Positions 28,133 to 37,203 of a DNA stretch of 64,000 nt are shown one piece after another; position 1 is the stretch's first letter; every line of letters begins with the position of its first letter. Below the pieces are notes generated by a model. The model did not search any database. It had not been told where the DNA came from and was given only the letters and a program-made list of their open reading frames with translations. Source of the DNA: Leptolyngbya ohadii IS1 (GTDB taxonomy: Bacteria; Cyanobacteriota; Cyanobacteriia; Elainellales; Elainellaceae); assembly GCF_002215035.1 (NCBI RefSeq), contig NZ_NKFP01000003.1, positions 179,520-243,519 of the forward strand, written 5' to 3'. A program made the position numbers and the translations under genes.

Positions 28133-29169
28133 TCAGCGAAGCAAAGACTTTGACATCTGTTCCAGCAGCCTCTTTAGAGCAGCATCTTTTCGCCCTTCAA
28201 CCGCCTGACCCACTCGCTGCCACAGCACCGAATCCTGAACGTGAATGCCCATTGCATCGATTGCTTCTTTCGCATCCTCTGGCTTGCCCTCAGCAATCAG
28301 GGTCAGCAGGAATTGCATTGCATCGGGCTATCGCAGGGTGGAGATAGCGAGGACTCCCGTCTTGCGAAGCTGCGGATCTCGAAGTCTCTGCCACTAATCC
28401 CTGAGAATCGGAAAGGCTTCGTTTAACCTCGATTCAGATAAGGCTAACGCTGCGGCTTCTGCCTGGTCTACTGCCCCTAATGCCATTGCAGTGCGAGCAT
28501 AAAGGACATCCTCGACTAGGGGGAGCGACTGACTCGGTGCCAGTTGCAGCAGAGCAAGTAAGCACTCAGATAACACAGGCGAGGTGTCGCCAATCCTGAC
28601 CCGCAACCGCAAAAGCGGTACACCCTGATCGTTTTCGCTATAGGCGATCGCCCGTGCTGCCCCGATGCGAGCTTCCGGTTCTGGGTCTGCCAGTAGATCG
28701 CCCAACTCGACCATCACCTGCGGATAATTCATTCGCACCAGCCCTAAAGCACAGGTGCCGCGCAGTCGAGGAGCCGTATCTGTCGTGCCACCCCAAATCG
28801 GTTCTGGCTGAACGTGATGAATGCCTTTGAGGAACAGGGTTTCGTCGCTATACTCCAGACGATACAGCGTATCTGCTATGGCTTGCTTCGCTAGACAGCC
28901 AGGGTCAGCGTCTTTCGGCTTAATCAGGAATCGATCAAAGGCAGCCACCAGATTGGGAATGAAGGCATAGAGTTCCGCTTGAGCTACAATGCCAGCCGCT
29001 TGAGCGACGGCGATCGGCTTGCCGCTGCGCGAGCGCCGTAGCGCGATGCGATCGAATATTTGCTGCCTAAGACCTGTTGCAGCACCGCTGCCGCTGCCTC
29101 TGAGGTAGGGTCAGGACGAATCTGGTTTAAGCTTGCGGTCAATTCTTCCAGTTTGCGCGACTTTGCCAT
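28133..29169 (-). pseudogene. HEAT-repeat protein gene with a repeat insertion and two amber codons
   Basis: The parts in order are a normal start (MAKSRKLEELTASLNQI) up to GSKYSIA, then a 38-bp net insertion of a CGATCG-bounded repeat (29011-29054) that frameshifts the gene. The original frame then continues (VAQAAGIVAQAELYAF, VAAFDRFLIKP, RGTCALGLVRMNYP, ARIGAARAIAY). In-frame TAG codons interrupt it after FPILRD (28394) and again near 28333, before QFLLTLIAEG. Intact relatives are ~230-residue HEAT-like scaffold proteins of unknown function, widespread in cyanobacteria. Three lesions make this a pseudogene. Confidence 0.85.
29011..29054 (-). repeat. CGATCG-bounded dispersed repeat, type B, frameshifting a HEAT gene
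   Basis: A 44-bp unit with CGATCG at both ends and core GCGCTACGGCG on the minus strand. It is almost identical to 31179-31223 on the opposite strand. The net insertion is 38 bp, which shifts the reading frame. Confidence 0.82.
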
Positions 29170-29427
29170 CGGTATTTATCCTTTTATGGCAGGCTAAGTT
29201 GATTTTGTTGGGTCTGGACAGTTCTAGGAGTTTATGAAATAGTACTATTGTTCACGCAACACCATACAACGATTACATCACCCCTGGTCACCATGCTGGG
29301 GGTTTTAGTTCTCCTGATTCAGAAATTGCTTGCTAGAGTGTGAACAGTGCCAGGATGCGGAAGCCAGGAGGCAACAGGCAATCGGCTCACTTAACGCATC
29401 ACATAACGATCATTTGAGGAGCAGCGT

Positions 29428-29880
29428 ATGTCACTCCCGCTCATTCTGCAACCTGGAGAAGGGAAGTCTGTGCAAATTCGCAGGAGTACCTGCACCTTCA
29501 AAGCCACAGGCAAAGAAACGAACGGACACTTTGGCTTATTCGAGTTCGTCATGGAGCCGGGCGCAAACGGAGCCAGTCCTCACATTCACAAAGAACTGAC
29601 GGAAATGTTTTATGTGGTGGAGGGTGAGATTGAACTGGTGTTAGGCGATCGTCGCATTATCGCTGAACTCAGAACGTTCCTGCTCGTTCCCGAAAACACC
29701 CCGCACGGCTTCTCGAATGCGGGACAAACGATCGCAACACTGCTGATTCTGTTTTGCCCTGCCGATTCGCGTGAGCAATATTTTGAAGGTTTAGCCGAAT
29801 TGACAAAGAACGGGCGACAACCCAGCCAGGAAGAACTGCTGGATCTGATGCAGCGATTTGATCAATATCCCGTTCCCTAA
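29428..29880 (+). CDS. Cupin-domain protein
   Basis: 150 residues, a single small beta-barrel cupin. Cupin motif 1 is SPHIHKELTEMFYVVEGEIE, giving the metal ligands His, His and Glu. Motif 2 is LVPENTPHGFSN with the second-motif His. Such proteins bind a metal and act as dioxygenases, isomerases or sugar-binding proteins; the substrate cannot be told. The ATG at 29428 is preceded by GAGGAGC, a good ribosome binding site. Confidence 0.88.
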   Translation: MSLPLILQPGEGKSVQIRRSTCTFKATGKETNGHFGLFEFVMEPGANGASPHIHKELTEMFYVVEGEIELVLGDRRIIAELRTFLLVPENTPHGFSNAGQTIATLLILFCPADSREQYFEGLAELTKNGRQPSQEELLDLMQRFDQYPVP

Positions 29881-29908
29881 TTCATTGTCTGGGCTATTCA
29901 AGATTGAG

Positions 29909-30721
29909 TTAATTGCCCTGCCGGTTAAAGTTGACCTCTCGAATCAAGGTTCCATCACTGCCAACCACCCGATAGCGATACTCGCGTGGGGCAATTCGCC
30001 AGAACGATAGTTGTTCTGCATCGTCACCAGATGGCACATTAATCTCGAAATATCCCCCTTCAGGCACCCAGGCAATCCAATAGCCCTGATCAGCCTGACG
30101 ATAACCAATAGCGTTCCAAAACTGCGCCCGCACCCTTCGCTCTGCGGCTGCGGAAATGGGAACTTGCACGATTCGCCAGGCAGGAGTTCCGACATTTCTG
30201 AGTGCCTCTCGATTCAGATTGTTCGGCAGCGTTCGCCCAATGCTGTTGTAGTACCAGCTATAGCGCGATCGTTCGGTTAGCAGGGTCATGCGAGTACAGC
30301 CATCATACACGCCTGAAATTAAACGACCATCGCTAGCATAAATTGGATAAGGAATCGCGCCGATCGTTCCCTGCTCCAGTCCGGCTTGCTGTTCCTGCGG
30401 CGTGATAATTTGCTGCCAGTCGGGGTTGAGTAACAGAGTCAGAACCTGCTGTTTTTGCGTCCCAGTCAGACGGTCAAAATCGGCAGTTAAGGTAATGCGG
30501 TCGCGCAGGAATTGACCATAAGGGCGAGCTTGTCCCCAGGGATAATGGATTTGCTGCTGCAACTGCTGCCAGTGTTGCTGCATGGGAGACTGCCAGTATT
30601 CCACTCGACCCACCCAGTCGCTACAATTTGCTTGCGCCGGGGGAGTGGCGATCGTCCAATGGGCAGCGAGCGCGACCGTAGCGATTGCCCCAAACCCAAA
30701 TAACCGTTTCAGTTTCGCCAT
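29909..30721 (-). CDS. Secreted protein of unknown function
   Basis: 270 residues. The N-terminal 31 form a signal peptide (LFGFGAIATVALAAHW) with an AQA-type cleavage site before NCSDW. The mature part contains two Cys, a Gln-rich segment near residues 45-65, and a strand-rich C-terminal half (ISAAAERRVRAQFW, YWIAWVPEGGYFEIN). I do not recognise a named family. A periplasmic location is predicted. Confidence 0.72.
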   Translation of the reverse strand: MAKLKRLFGFGAIATVALAAHWTIATPPAQANCSDWVGRVEYWQSPMQQHWQQLQQQIHYPWGQARPYGQFLRDRITLTADFDRLTGTQKQQVLTLLLNPDWQQIITPQEQQAGLEQGTIGAIPYPIYASDGRLISGVYDGCTRMTLLTERSRYSWYYNSIGRTLPNNLNREALRNVGTPAWRIVQVPISAAAERRVRAQFWNAIGYRQADQGYWIAWVPEGGYFEINVPSGDDAEQLSFWRIAPREYRYRVVGSDGTLIREVNFNRQGN

Positions 30722-31132
30722 TCATTCCCTCATTTCGACGAGCTAATCTGTTCCCGCTCGAATTGCAGAAAACTGCGATCCAACCAATGCTGGCTATTTC
30801 AGCTTCGGCTCAGAACCAGATGGAGAGCATTAGAGCAGTCGCCAGGCTCATGGACTATGACGACGGTGAGATTAGCTCATAATGTTCCGGGATCAGGAGA
30901 GCCGCTATCGGACATCTCGTTAGATTCTTCAAGGCGTTCTTCATCATCATTTCGCAGCTTTGAAACTTAACTCTGATAAATAGAATTAGATACTCGATCA
31001 CGAAAGCATTTAACCGTTGTTGCGATGCGAAAATTAAATCTAAAAATGAATCAGGATAAAAATTTGCGGGTAACCTGGGAATAGTCTTGTAGAGATTATT
31101 GTAACCACCCAAAAACAATCCCCCCACTGCTT
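30722..31132. other. Intergenic region, nothing recognised
   Basis: 411 bp, AT-rich toward the right, between divergently oriented genes (29909-30721 minus, 31133-31756 plus). It should hold both promoters, but no clear -35/-10 pair or repeat stands out. Confidence 0.5.
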
Positions 31133-31756
31133 ATGCCCCGAACTCGTCAACAAGCTGCCTCTAAAATTGCACCTGATTCGATCGGCATGCCCGCTACGCG
31201 AGTGCCACAGCGCGATGCGATCGCTCAAATCACTTCAGTCTTTGATGCATTGCCCGAAAAGTCCAAAGATATCTACACCTTACGCGAGGCAGTGTCGCAG
31301 TTGGATACTCCTATTCGGACTGCTTTGGGGCGAGGATATAGCTACGATGAAATCGCGGTAATTCTGGCGGAGCATGAAATTGCTATTTCTGCCTTCTCAC
31401 TCAAACGCTATTTATCACTCAACAAAACAGGAAAAGCGCAACAGGCAGAAGGTACTGGAGGGAAACGCCGTCGGGGGCGTCAACCGAAATCAGAATCAGA
31501 AACCGCTGCTCAATCAGCAGATGCTGTCATCAATCAACGATCGCAGCCTGAACCTGCACCCAAACGGCGGGGACGAGCAAAATCAACCGTTTCGGAACAA
31601 TCTAACGTGATAGAGACCATAACAACGCTTCCCGAAACGCAGCCTGAAGTGGAAACTGTGCCAAAACGACGGGGCAAAACGAGCAAAACCGCAGCAAAAG
31701 CCAAACCTGCGGCTCAAACCACGCAGCGAACTGGAAAAGGGCGCGGGCGGAGGTAG
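31133..31756 (+). CDS. Basic putative DNA-binding protein with AT-hook-like repeats and a repeat-derived insertion
   Basis: 207 residues. The middle part (YTLREAVSQLD...RGYSYDEIAVILAEHEIAIS, then AFSLKRYLS) is a helix-turn-helix-like segment also seen in small basic proteins of mobile elements. The C-terminus carries repeated basic RGR/RGK motifs (KRRRGRQPK, KRRGRAK, KRRGKTSK, GKGRGRR) like AT-hooks. Residues 17-29 (IGMPATRVPQRDA) are encoded by a 45-bp CGATCG-bounded repeat. Removing 39 bp restores DSIAQITSVFDAL in frame. Function unknown; DNA binding is inferred. Confidence 0.65.
   Translation: MPRTRQQAASKIAPDSIGMPATRVPQRDAIAQITSVFDALPEKSKDIYTLREAVSQLDTPIRTALGRGYSYDEIAVILAEHEIAISAFSLKRYLSLNKTGKAQQAEGTGGKRRRGRQPKSESETAAQSADAVINQRSQPEPAPKRRGRAKSTVSEQSNVIETITTLPETQPEVETVPKRRGKTSKTAAKAKPAAQTTQRTGKGRGRR
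31179..31223 (+). repeat. CGATCG-bounded dispersed repeat, type B, in frame inside a coding gene
   Basis: A 45-bp unit with CGATCG at both ends. It matches the plus strand of 29011-29054 closely, with one extra base and a few substitutions. The net 39-bp insertion is 13 codons and keeps the gene open. Confidence 0.8.
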
Positions 31757-31784
31757 GACTGGGATAAGGCACAGGCTGCCATGA

Positions 31785-32126
31785 ATGCAGTCCGGAAAAA
31801 TTGTTCATGTGGATCTCGATGCTTTTTTTGCCTCGGTGGAACAGCGGGATGAACCCCGATACCGGGGCAAGCCGACCGCCCCGCGCTACGACGCGGAGCG
31901 CAGCGACAAGTCGATCGTCGTGGGCGGCTCTCCCAATAAACGCAGAGCCGTCGCAGTCGCGAGCTATGAAGCAAGACGTTATGGCATTCATTCTGCAATG
32001 CCTTCTCGCACGGCTCATCAGAAATGTCCGCATCTGATTTTCGTCAAGCCTCACTATGATGTTTACCGATCGGTCTCCTTACAAATCCGCGAAATCTTTT
32101 ACGAGTATTATAAATTCCAACCTTGA
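31785..32126 (+). pseudogene. dinB: DNA polymerase IV (DinB), 5' fragment only
   Basis: About 113 codons match the start of Y-family polymerase IV: IVHVDLDAFFASVEQRD carries the first catalytic Asp, then VVGGSPNKR, ASYEARRYGIHSAMPS and CPHLIFVKPHYDVYRSVS. The reading frame stops at YKFQP, just before the SLDEAYLDV block that carries the other catalytic acids. Two thirds of the protein is missing and no 3' part is visible in this window. Between GKP and IVVGGSP there are 13 extra codons (TAPRYDAERSDKS) from a CGATCG-bounded repeat. The 3' end overlaps the NACHT gene by 19 nt, so this is the left junction of an inserted or rearranged segment. Confidence 0.88.
31873..31917 (+). repeat. CGATCG-bounded dispersed repeat, type A, in frame inside dinB
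   Basis: A 45-bp unit from CGACCG to CGATCG with core CCCCGCGCTACG. It is the same family and length as 8035-8079, 44149-44193 and 44526-44570. The net 39-bp insertion is 13 codons. Confidence 0.85.
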
Positions 32127-34735
32127 CAGAAGATATTATAGGGAACGAACTGGGCACAGAAATAAAGTGATTGATTACAGCACAAAAACTCAAATGAGTG
32201 ATTAGCCGATGTATTTAACCATTTTTTTAGAATGCGAATAACACGAATTGTTTCTCCTTCACTCTGCAAGAGCCTACCTAAATTATGTCCATTGTGCAAC
32301 CAGTTCTGAAGCTGGTACACTAATCGGCAAGACTCTTTAGATTGGTTCTCTGTTTCAAGAAGAGGTAGCCACTTCAGTACCTCCTTCAGAGGAACATCAG
32401 TACTAGAAAAATTATTTGCTGATGTCTGAGCTTGTTTAAGTGATGCATAAGGGTGTTTAGGAGCAAGCTTTGACAAGAGAGAAGCAGAAGACTTCTGTGT
32501 ATCAGGGTTATGGGATGTTTCGTATAAATTAGCGAGAATTGCCACTAGCTCAGGAGTTTTACGTCCAATTTTACAAAATAAATCAATTGCAAATAACTGC
32601 CCGGAGGGAGTGAAGTCTGTAGCTAAGCAGTGGTTCAAGTATTCAATTAGAGCGGGAGGTGGCTGCTTTAGATCTGAAAGAAGGAGCGCTGCATTATCTC
32701 GGATTAATTGACTATTGCATTGCAACAATCGAACTAATTCCTCAATAGAGAGTAACTTACCCTCTTCCAGAGATGCCAATCGGCTTGCTACTTGATAAGA
32801 CCGATCACAATTGTCCCGAGATAACTCTAATTGATATGTCAGATACTCAACCACACGTTCAGAGTCACTCAATTTAAGATAACGAGCAGCCATGTTAATT
32901 CTAGGAATTGATTGGTAATCTCGTGGTTGTTTATCTGGGTTCCAGTCCTCTAAGCTCCAATCTACAAGTTGATGTACGATTGCATCCCCTAAACAAGAGG
33001 ATTTAAATTCTGCAACTCCCTGTGCTGCAAGGCATACCCCAAAATGATAATAATAGTCATTACAGTAATTATTGCGGTTAATTAAGTCTTGTAGCAATTC
33101 CTCCTTTTGGGTTGAAGTAAGCCGATTTCCTCCCATGCAAAATAAGTAGACTCCATTCCAACGAAGTTGTAGGACTCGGTCAACCACGTTTGATTGATGG
33201 TTTGAGTTCAGATTAAGGAGCATCTTTCTATCTGTAATCATCCTTGCGGCAAAATGCTCTTGTAGGGAGGAATTTAAGAAAAAGAAAACTCGCTCGTCTG
33301 GGTTTTCCTCCGCGACCCCCATCTGTCCTAAAAAGCCAAGTTTTTCAAAAAGATGTAGAAGCTTTAGGCTAAGTTTTGCTTCCTGCCAGACTTGCAGAAC
33401 AAATGAACGAGGCAGGCGATAGGGTGAACTACTTTCATCTAACGAACGAAAGGCTAAAAGTCCCAGAGCCTGATTCAATTCCTGCTGCTGAGGCTCATCT
33501 ATTACAGCTAACTGAAGTTTAGCTTTATACATATATTCCACAAATTTTCGATAAATCTGGTCTTTTGTTGCGGGTAGACCGTCCTGCTCCTGCCAGCGGT
33601 GTGCGGTGTAGCATAATAACGTCAAGGATAATGGATTGGCAGTTAGCGATCGAGTAGCAGCATGTTTTGGGTCTTGAAGCTGACGAATCAACCACTTCGC
33701 AAGGTTCTTAGATAGACAATGATTTATGAATTTGCCAACATGTCCCAAATTTTGATCAGTGCCAGAATCAAGCCCTTGTAGTTCATAAACTGCTGGAAAC
33801 ACATCTCGGAGTAGATTCGACTCGTTCTCCCAGGTGTTTAGACAACAAGTCGTAATAATATTAGCTTGGGCTATAACTCCCTTTAATTGCTGCTCCAAGC
33901 GCAGAAAGTCCTTACTGTGGTGTATAACTTCATCTACTCCGTCTAGAAGTAACCAAACCTTGCCTTCTTTAAACAGACCCGTGAGCTGAAATTTTGCATT
34001 TTCCGAGATAATGTGCTGTCCTAGTACTCTTTTTAATAGAAGAGAGAATATGTAGCTCTCAATAGTCTCGCTTCTCTTTAAATCTGGTAAATGAATCCGA
34101 ATTACAGTTAATCGATCTCTTTCATCAACAGAACGCTCTTTATACTCAAAGAGTAATTCTCCAATTTTATTGAGTAATGTGGTTTTGCCAATTCCGCTTT
34201 CACCAACAAGGACGATTCGTGCTGGAGAGACTATTGTATTTGTTAAATATGAGTGTAACGCGACTTCTGTAAATTTCTGAAAAGTAAGTTTCTTTAATGT
34301 ATTGACGCTGCTTCTTTTTGAGTAAGTGCAGACTTCATGAGGGTAACGGGCAGGACGAGAATAAGAGACTAAATTAGGCTCAAAAAACGAAGGAGAGTTC
34401 TTCAGAGCAAAGCCATCTCCTGAAAGAATGTGTGAAATAGTTGATTGAGGCTGTTTAAGAAATTCACGATGCCACGCCTGCTTCCAATCGATTATTTTTT
34501 CTGCTTCGATAAGAACTTGCTGCTTGTCAAGATCTAAAGCCTGAATCAGAAGATTAAAAGTTTCTTCCTTAGTTCTACGGTTTCCCTTTAGCATTCCCTC
34601 AAGGGTTGACTTCGACGGCACGTCTCGACTAGAAATTTGAGTCATCCGGTCCAGAAGATACTTCAAAGAGTATCCTCGTGCCTGTTTTGCACGTCGAAGA
34701 ACTTCGGCAATTTCCCGAGTGATGAAGAATGTCAT
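32108..34735 (-). CDS. NACHT-domain NTPase with N-terminal HTH and HEAT/ARM-like C-terminus
   Basis: 875 residues. Residues 1-75 resemble an XRE-type helix-turn-helix (LKYLLDRMTQISSRDVPSKS, TLEGMLKG). The NACHT NTPase has Walker A GESGIGKTT (178-186), Walker B VWLLLDGVDEV (about 260), and the NPLSLTLLCYTAHRW block that follows in NACHT proteins. The C-terminal ~350 residues are helical repeats. The end is set by a stop lying in dinB-derived sequence. NACHT proteins are STAND switches, and many bacterial ones protect against phage; that role here is inferred. The gene lies beside a tyrosine recombinase, so it is plausible island cargo. Codon use looks more AT-rich than its left neighbours. Confidence 0.87.
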   Translation of the reverse strand: MTFFITREIAEVLRRAKQARGYSLKYLLDRMTQISSRDVPSKSTLEGMLKGNRRTKEETFNLLIQALDLDKQQVLIEAEKIIDWKQAWHREFLKQPQSTISHILSGDGFALKNSPSFFEPNLVSYSRPARYPHEVCTYSKRSSVNTLKKLTFQKFTEVALHSYLTNTIVSPARIVLVGESGIGKTTLLNKIGELLFEYKERSVDERDRLTVIRIHLPDLKRSETIESYIFSLLLKRVLGQHIISENAKFQLTGLFKEGKVWLLLDGVDEVIHHSKDFLRLEQQLKGVIAQANIITTCCLNTWENESNLLRDVFPAVYELQGLDSGTDQNLGHVGKFINHCLSKNLAKWLIRQLQDPKHAATRSLTANPLSLTLLCYTAHRWQEQDGLPATKDQIYRKFVEYMYKAKLQLAVIDEPQQQELNQALGLLAFRSLDESSSPYRLPRSFVLQVWQEAKLSLKLLHLFEKLGFLGQMGVAEENPDERVFFFLNSSLQEHFAARMITDRKMLLNLNSNHQSNVVDRVLQLRWNGVYLFCMGGNRLTSTQKEELLQDLINRNNYCNDYYYHFGVCLAAQGVAEFKSSCLGDAIVHQLVDWSLEDWNPDKQPRDYQSIPRINMAARYLKLSDSERVVEYLTYQLELSRDNCDRSYQVASRLASLEEGKLLSIEELVRLLQCNSQLIRDNAALLLSDLKQPPPALIEYLNHCLATDFTPSGQLFAIDLFCKIGRKTPELVAILANLYETSHNPDTQKSSASLLSKLAPKHPYASLKQAQTSANNFSSTDVPLKEVLKWLPLLETENQSKESCRLVYQLQNWLHNGHNLGRLLQSEGETIRVIRILKKWLNTSANHSFEFLCCNQSLYFCAQFVPYNIFCQGWNL

Positions 34736-35303
34736 GTTGACTAACAGTGGCTGTCACCCTAAATACTAGCTCAATCTCTGTGAAAGTGCCTCGAATGCAT
34801 ACGGCGCAATAGTTTCATTTTGACGCACTTATGAGGTATGCAGGCTGTGTTCTTTGCCCCGATTATGCTTCTAGTACTTAAATCTGACTGCTCAACTGAT
34901 TTTTAGAGGAGATCAAGCTATGAACCTAGCTTTCCGCAACCAATCTCTTGAAAACGTATAATCGACTCTCCCGCAGAATCAGAAGTATGAACTCGGGGGC
35001 AAGCCCCGGTCAATATTTCGCCCTTTGGGGCGGGAAATGTACCAAAGGGATTCACTAGGAAGTTTCATTAATTGGTTTATAGAGAGACTTACTGTAGTCG
35101 TTCTTGATCTGCTGGGCTTTGAACCTGCCTTTGCTCTGTTAAGTATGCATCAAAGTATTTCCGTTGCCAAATTCGCATTCCCCCTAGAGCTATTGAACCT
35201 CAAGGTCTTTAGATTTTGAAGGGGCGCTTTAAGACTTAGCACAAGCTGTATTACAGCAATGGGTATGTGGTGTTTGACGCACGACGAGTACTTAGGCTTC
35301 CAG

Positions 35304-35324
35304 AATAAAGTATCCAATTAAGTA
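35304..35324 (+). promoter_or_regulatory. 21-bp direct repeat, copy 1, upstream of the recombinase gene
   Basis: Identical to 35472-35492 (core AAGTATCCAATTAAGTA). The two copies are 168 bp apart. A likely binding site for a regulator or for the recombinase itself. Confidence 0.65.
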
Positions 35325-35471
35325 TTCTTCTGATTTACATAGTCTAGAAACTTTCCCTAGTAGCAGTTTCAGCTTGTCATGCAGTCTATGTCAGAAATGC
35401 ATGACATTAAACACCCTTGTATAGCAAGCCTTTCAGCTAAAGCAGTTTTGCAGCTTAGAGACGTTTTGACA

Positions 35472-35492
35472 AATAAAGTATCCAATTAAGTA
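35472..35492 (+). promoter_or_regulatory. 21-bp direct repeat, copy 2, overlapping a putative promoter
   Basis: Starts one base after a TTGACA (-35-like) hexamer at about 35466-35471 and ends 7 bp before the recombinase ATG at 35500. A protein bound here would cover the promoter, so an autoregulatory operator is plausible. Confidence 0.6.
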
Positions 35493-35499
35493 CGCTACT

Positions 35500-37188
35500 A
35501 TGTCTAACCCAAAATCATCCAGCAAACAATATAATCGACGGACTGAAACCAAACCCAGGAATAAACGAGGCTTGGTATCAATAAATGTATGGAAGGGCAA
35601 TTTACGCCTTACTGTTCCAGCTACGCTTCATATTTCTGGAGAGCAGAAACATATTCCTCTCAAAATGGCTAATACTCCAGAAAATGTAGCTAAAGCAGAT
35701 TTAATCAAATCACAGGTTAATGCTTATATTCAAGGTAAAAGAAGCAAAGGTGAAGAATTAGACCGTAAGGTTGTAGCCAATTACATTGCAGAAACGATAC
35801 GTCTTGTTAAAGTGGATGCCCCTTGCCAAATCTTTGAACCTTCACTAGATATACTTTGGGAGGAATTTTTTGAGTTCAAAAAAGCAAATTCTGACTCCTA
35901 TTCGTTTGAGGGTATTTATATAACTGTAAGCAACCATCTGAGCAAGTTGACTACAAGGGATATTAACGAAGCTGAAAAAATTTCTATTGAACTAAGGGAA
36001 AGGACTAAGTCATATTCAGCAAGATATTTTGTACTATCCTACCTCTCAGCTTGTTGTAAGCGAGCGGTAATTAACAGAAGGATTAAGTCAAATCCTTTTG
36101 TACCAATAATGCAGGAGTTGAAAGCACCTAATTCAGACTCCGATCCAGATCCTTTTTCTTCCATAGAAAAAGAAAGAGTGATTCAAGCTTATAGGAAGCA
36201 CCCAAAATACCATCGATATGCGAATTTAGCAGAGTTTCTCTTTGAAGCAGGATGTCGCCCAGGAATGGCTTTTGGCTTGAGATGGAAACATGTGAATTTC
36301 AAGGAAAACTACATTACTTTTTGCGAAAGTGTTAGCCGAGTGCGTGGTGGAGACATAGTAACTCAGGGAACGAAAAACCGAAAACACGAGAAAAAAGGCT
36401 ACGAACTACCTATGGAGAATCCACGTGTTAGAGAAATTTTGGAAGAAGAAGCAGCGCGGCAGGGAGTGAATAGAAATTCGGAGGGCTATGTGTTTCAGGA
36501 GCCTAATGGTGAGAGAATCCGTCCACATAACTACTCCTACAGCTGGCGTGGACAAAAACGAAAAAGCCAATTAAAAAGTGGGGAAAAGCAATACAACTTT
36601 AAAGGGATTGTAAACAAACTAGCTGATTTGCCAGAGGAGGAGGGAGGAATTAGCCATTACCGTCCACCCTATTCAACAAGACATACTTATATCACAGAGG
36701 TACTTGAACTTGCCCTTCAGCGTGATGATATTTCAGCTGCTAAATTCTTTGAAATCATTGCAAATCTAGCAAAGTATGTAAATAACAGCCCAAAGATGAT
36801 TTTGGATCATTATTTAGGGCGATCTCGTGATGTTTCTATTCTCAATATAAGTAAGGAGCGGAGAGAAGAGGTTCTTAAACACAAAAGAACTTATTCAGAA
36901 TTAAAGGAAGACCTGACAAAAGCTGAGAACCAACTCAACGATTTGAGAAAGAAACTTCAAGAGACTGAGGAAAGATTCAAAGAGCAATCAGCATTTAGCG
37001 CATTTTGTCTTCATCAACTAGCCACTAAGCAACGTGAATCATCCTTCTATACAGTTGAAACAAATCAACATAAGTCTCCTGAATCATTTGTAGAGCAGAA
37101 CCAACCAATCAATTATTCTAGTTCTGAGTTTGAGCAACTACTAACGGCTTTTATGCTTATAGATTGGCAGGATAGCAAACAGCAGTAA
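35500..37188 (+). CDS. Tyrosine recombinase/integrase
   Basis: 562 residues. A SAM-like core-binding region (about 100-230) precedes the catalytic domain. The catalytic Arg is in EAGCRPGMAFGLRW (about 250), a Lys in QGTKNRKHEKK, the box II RHT in YSTRHTYIT (about 395), and the Tyr in ILDHYLGRS (about 440). The usual first His of HxxRHT is Tyr here. The C-terminal ~120 residues add a coiled coil (LTKAENQLNDLRKKLQETEE) not typical of phage integrases. It is divergent from the NACHT gene and converges on the parB-like gene. It is the likely mobility gene of this island. Confidence 0.9.
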   Translation: MSNPKSSSKQYNRRTETKPRNKRGLVSINVWKGNLRLTVPATLHISGEQKHIPLKMANTPENVAKADLIKSQVNAYIQGKRSKGEELDRKVVANYIAETIRLVKVDAPCQIFEPSLDILWEEFFEFKKANSDSYSFEGIYITVSNHLSKLTTRDINEAEKISIELRERTKSYSARYFVLSYLSACCKRAVINRRIKSNPFVPIMQELKAPNSDSDPDPFSSIEKERVIQAYRKHPKYHRYANLAEFLFEAGCRPGMAFGLRWKHVNFKENYITFCESVSRVRGGDIVTQGTKNRKHEKKGYELPMENPRVREILEEEAARQGVNRNSEGYVFQEPNGERIRPHNYSYSWRGQKRKSQLKSGEKQYNFKGIVNKLADLPEEEGGISHYRPPYSTRHTYITEVLELALQRDDISAAKFFEIIANLAKYVNNSPKMILDHYLGRSRDVSILNISKERREEVLKHKRTYSELKEDLTKAENQLNDLRKKLQETEERFKEQSAFSAFCLHQLATKQRESSFYTVETNQHKSPESFVEQNQPINYSSSEFEQLLTAFMLIDWQDSKQQ

Positions 37189-37203
37189 AGAGCTTTGCAA
37201 TCC

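Larger units (their letters stand above)
34736..35499. other. Non-coding region between NACHT and recombinase genes, with two hairpins
   Basis: No supported gene in 764 bp. Two GC-rich hairpins lie close together: CGGGG-N5-CCCCG at 34994-35008 and CGCCC-TTTG-GGGCG at 35019-35032. Neither is followed by a U-tract. Two perfect 21-bp direct repeats lie further right and are listed separately. An attachment site could be here, but no second copy of a candidate core was found. Confidence 0.45.

Noticed and set aside
35025..35219. 64-codon plus-strand frame between NACHT and recombinase genes.
   Set aside because: Overlaps a GC-rich hairpin at its start, no family signature or good ribosome site.
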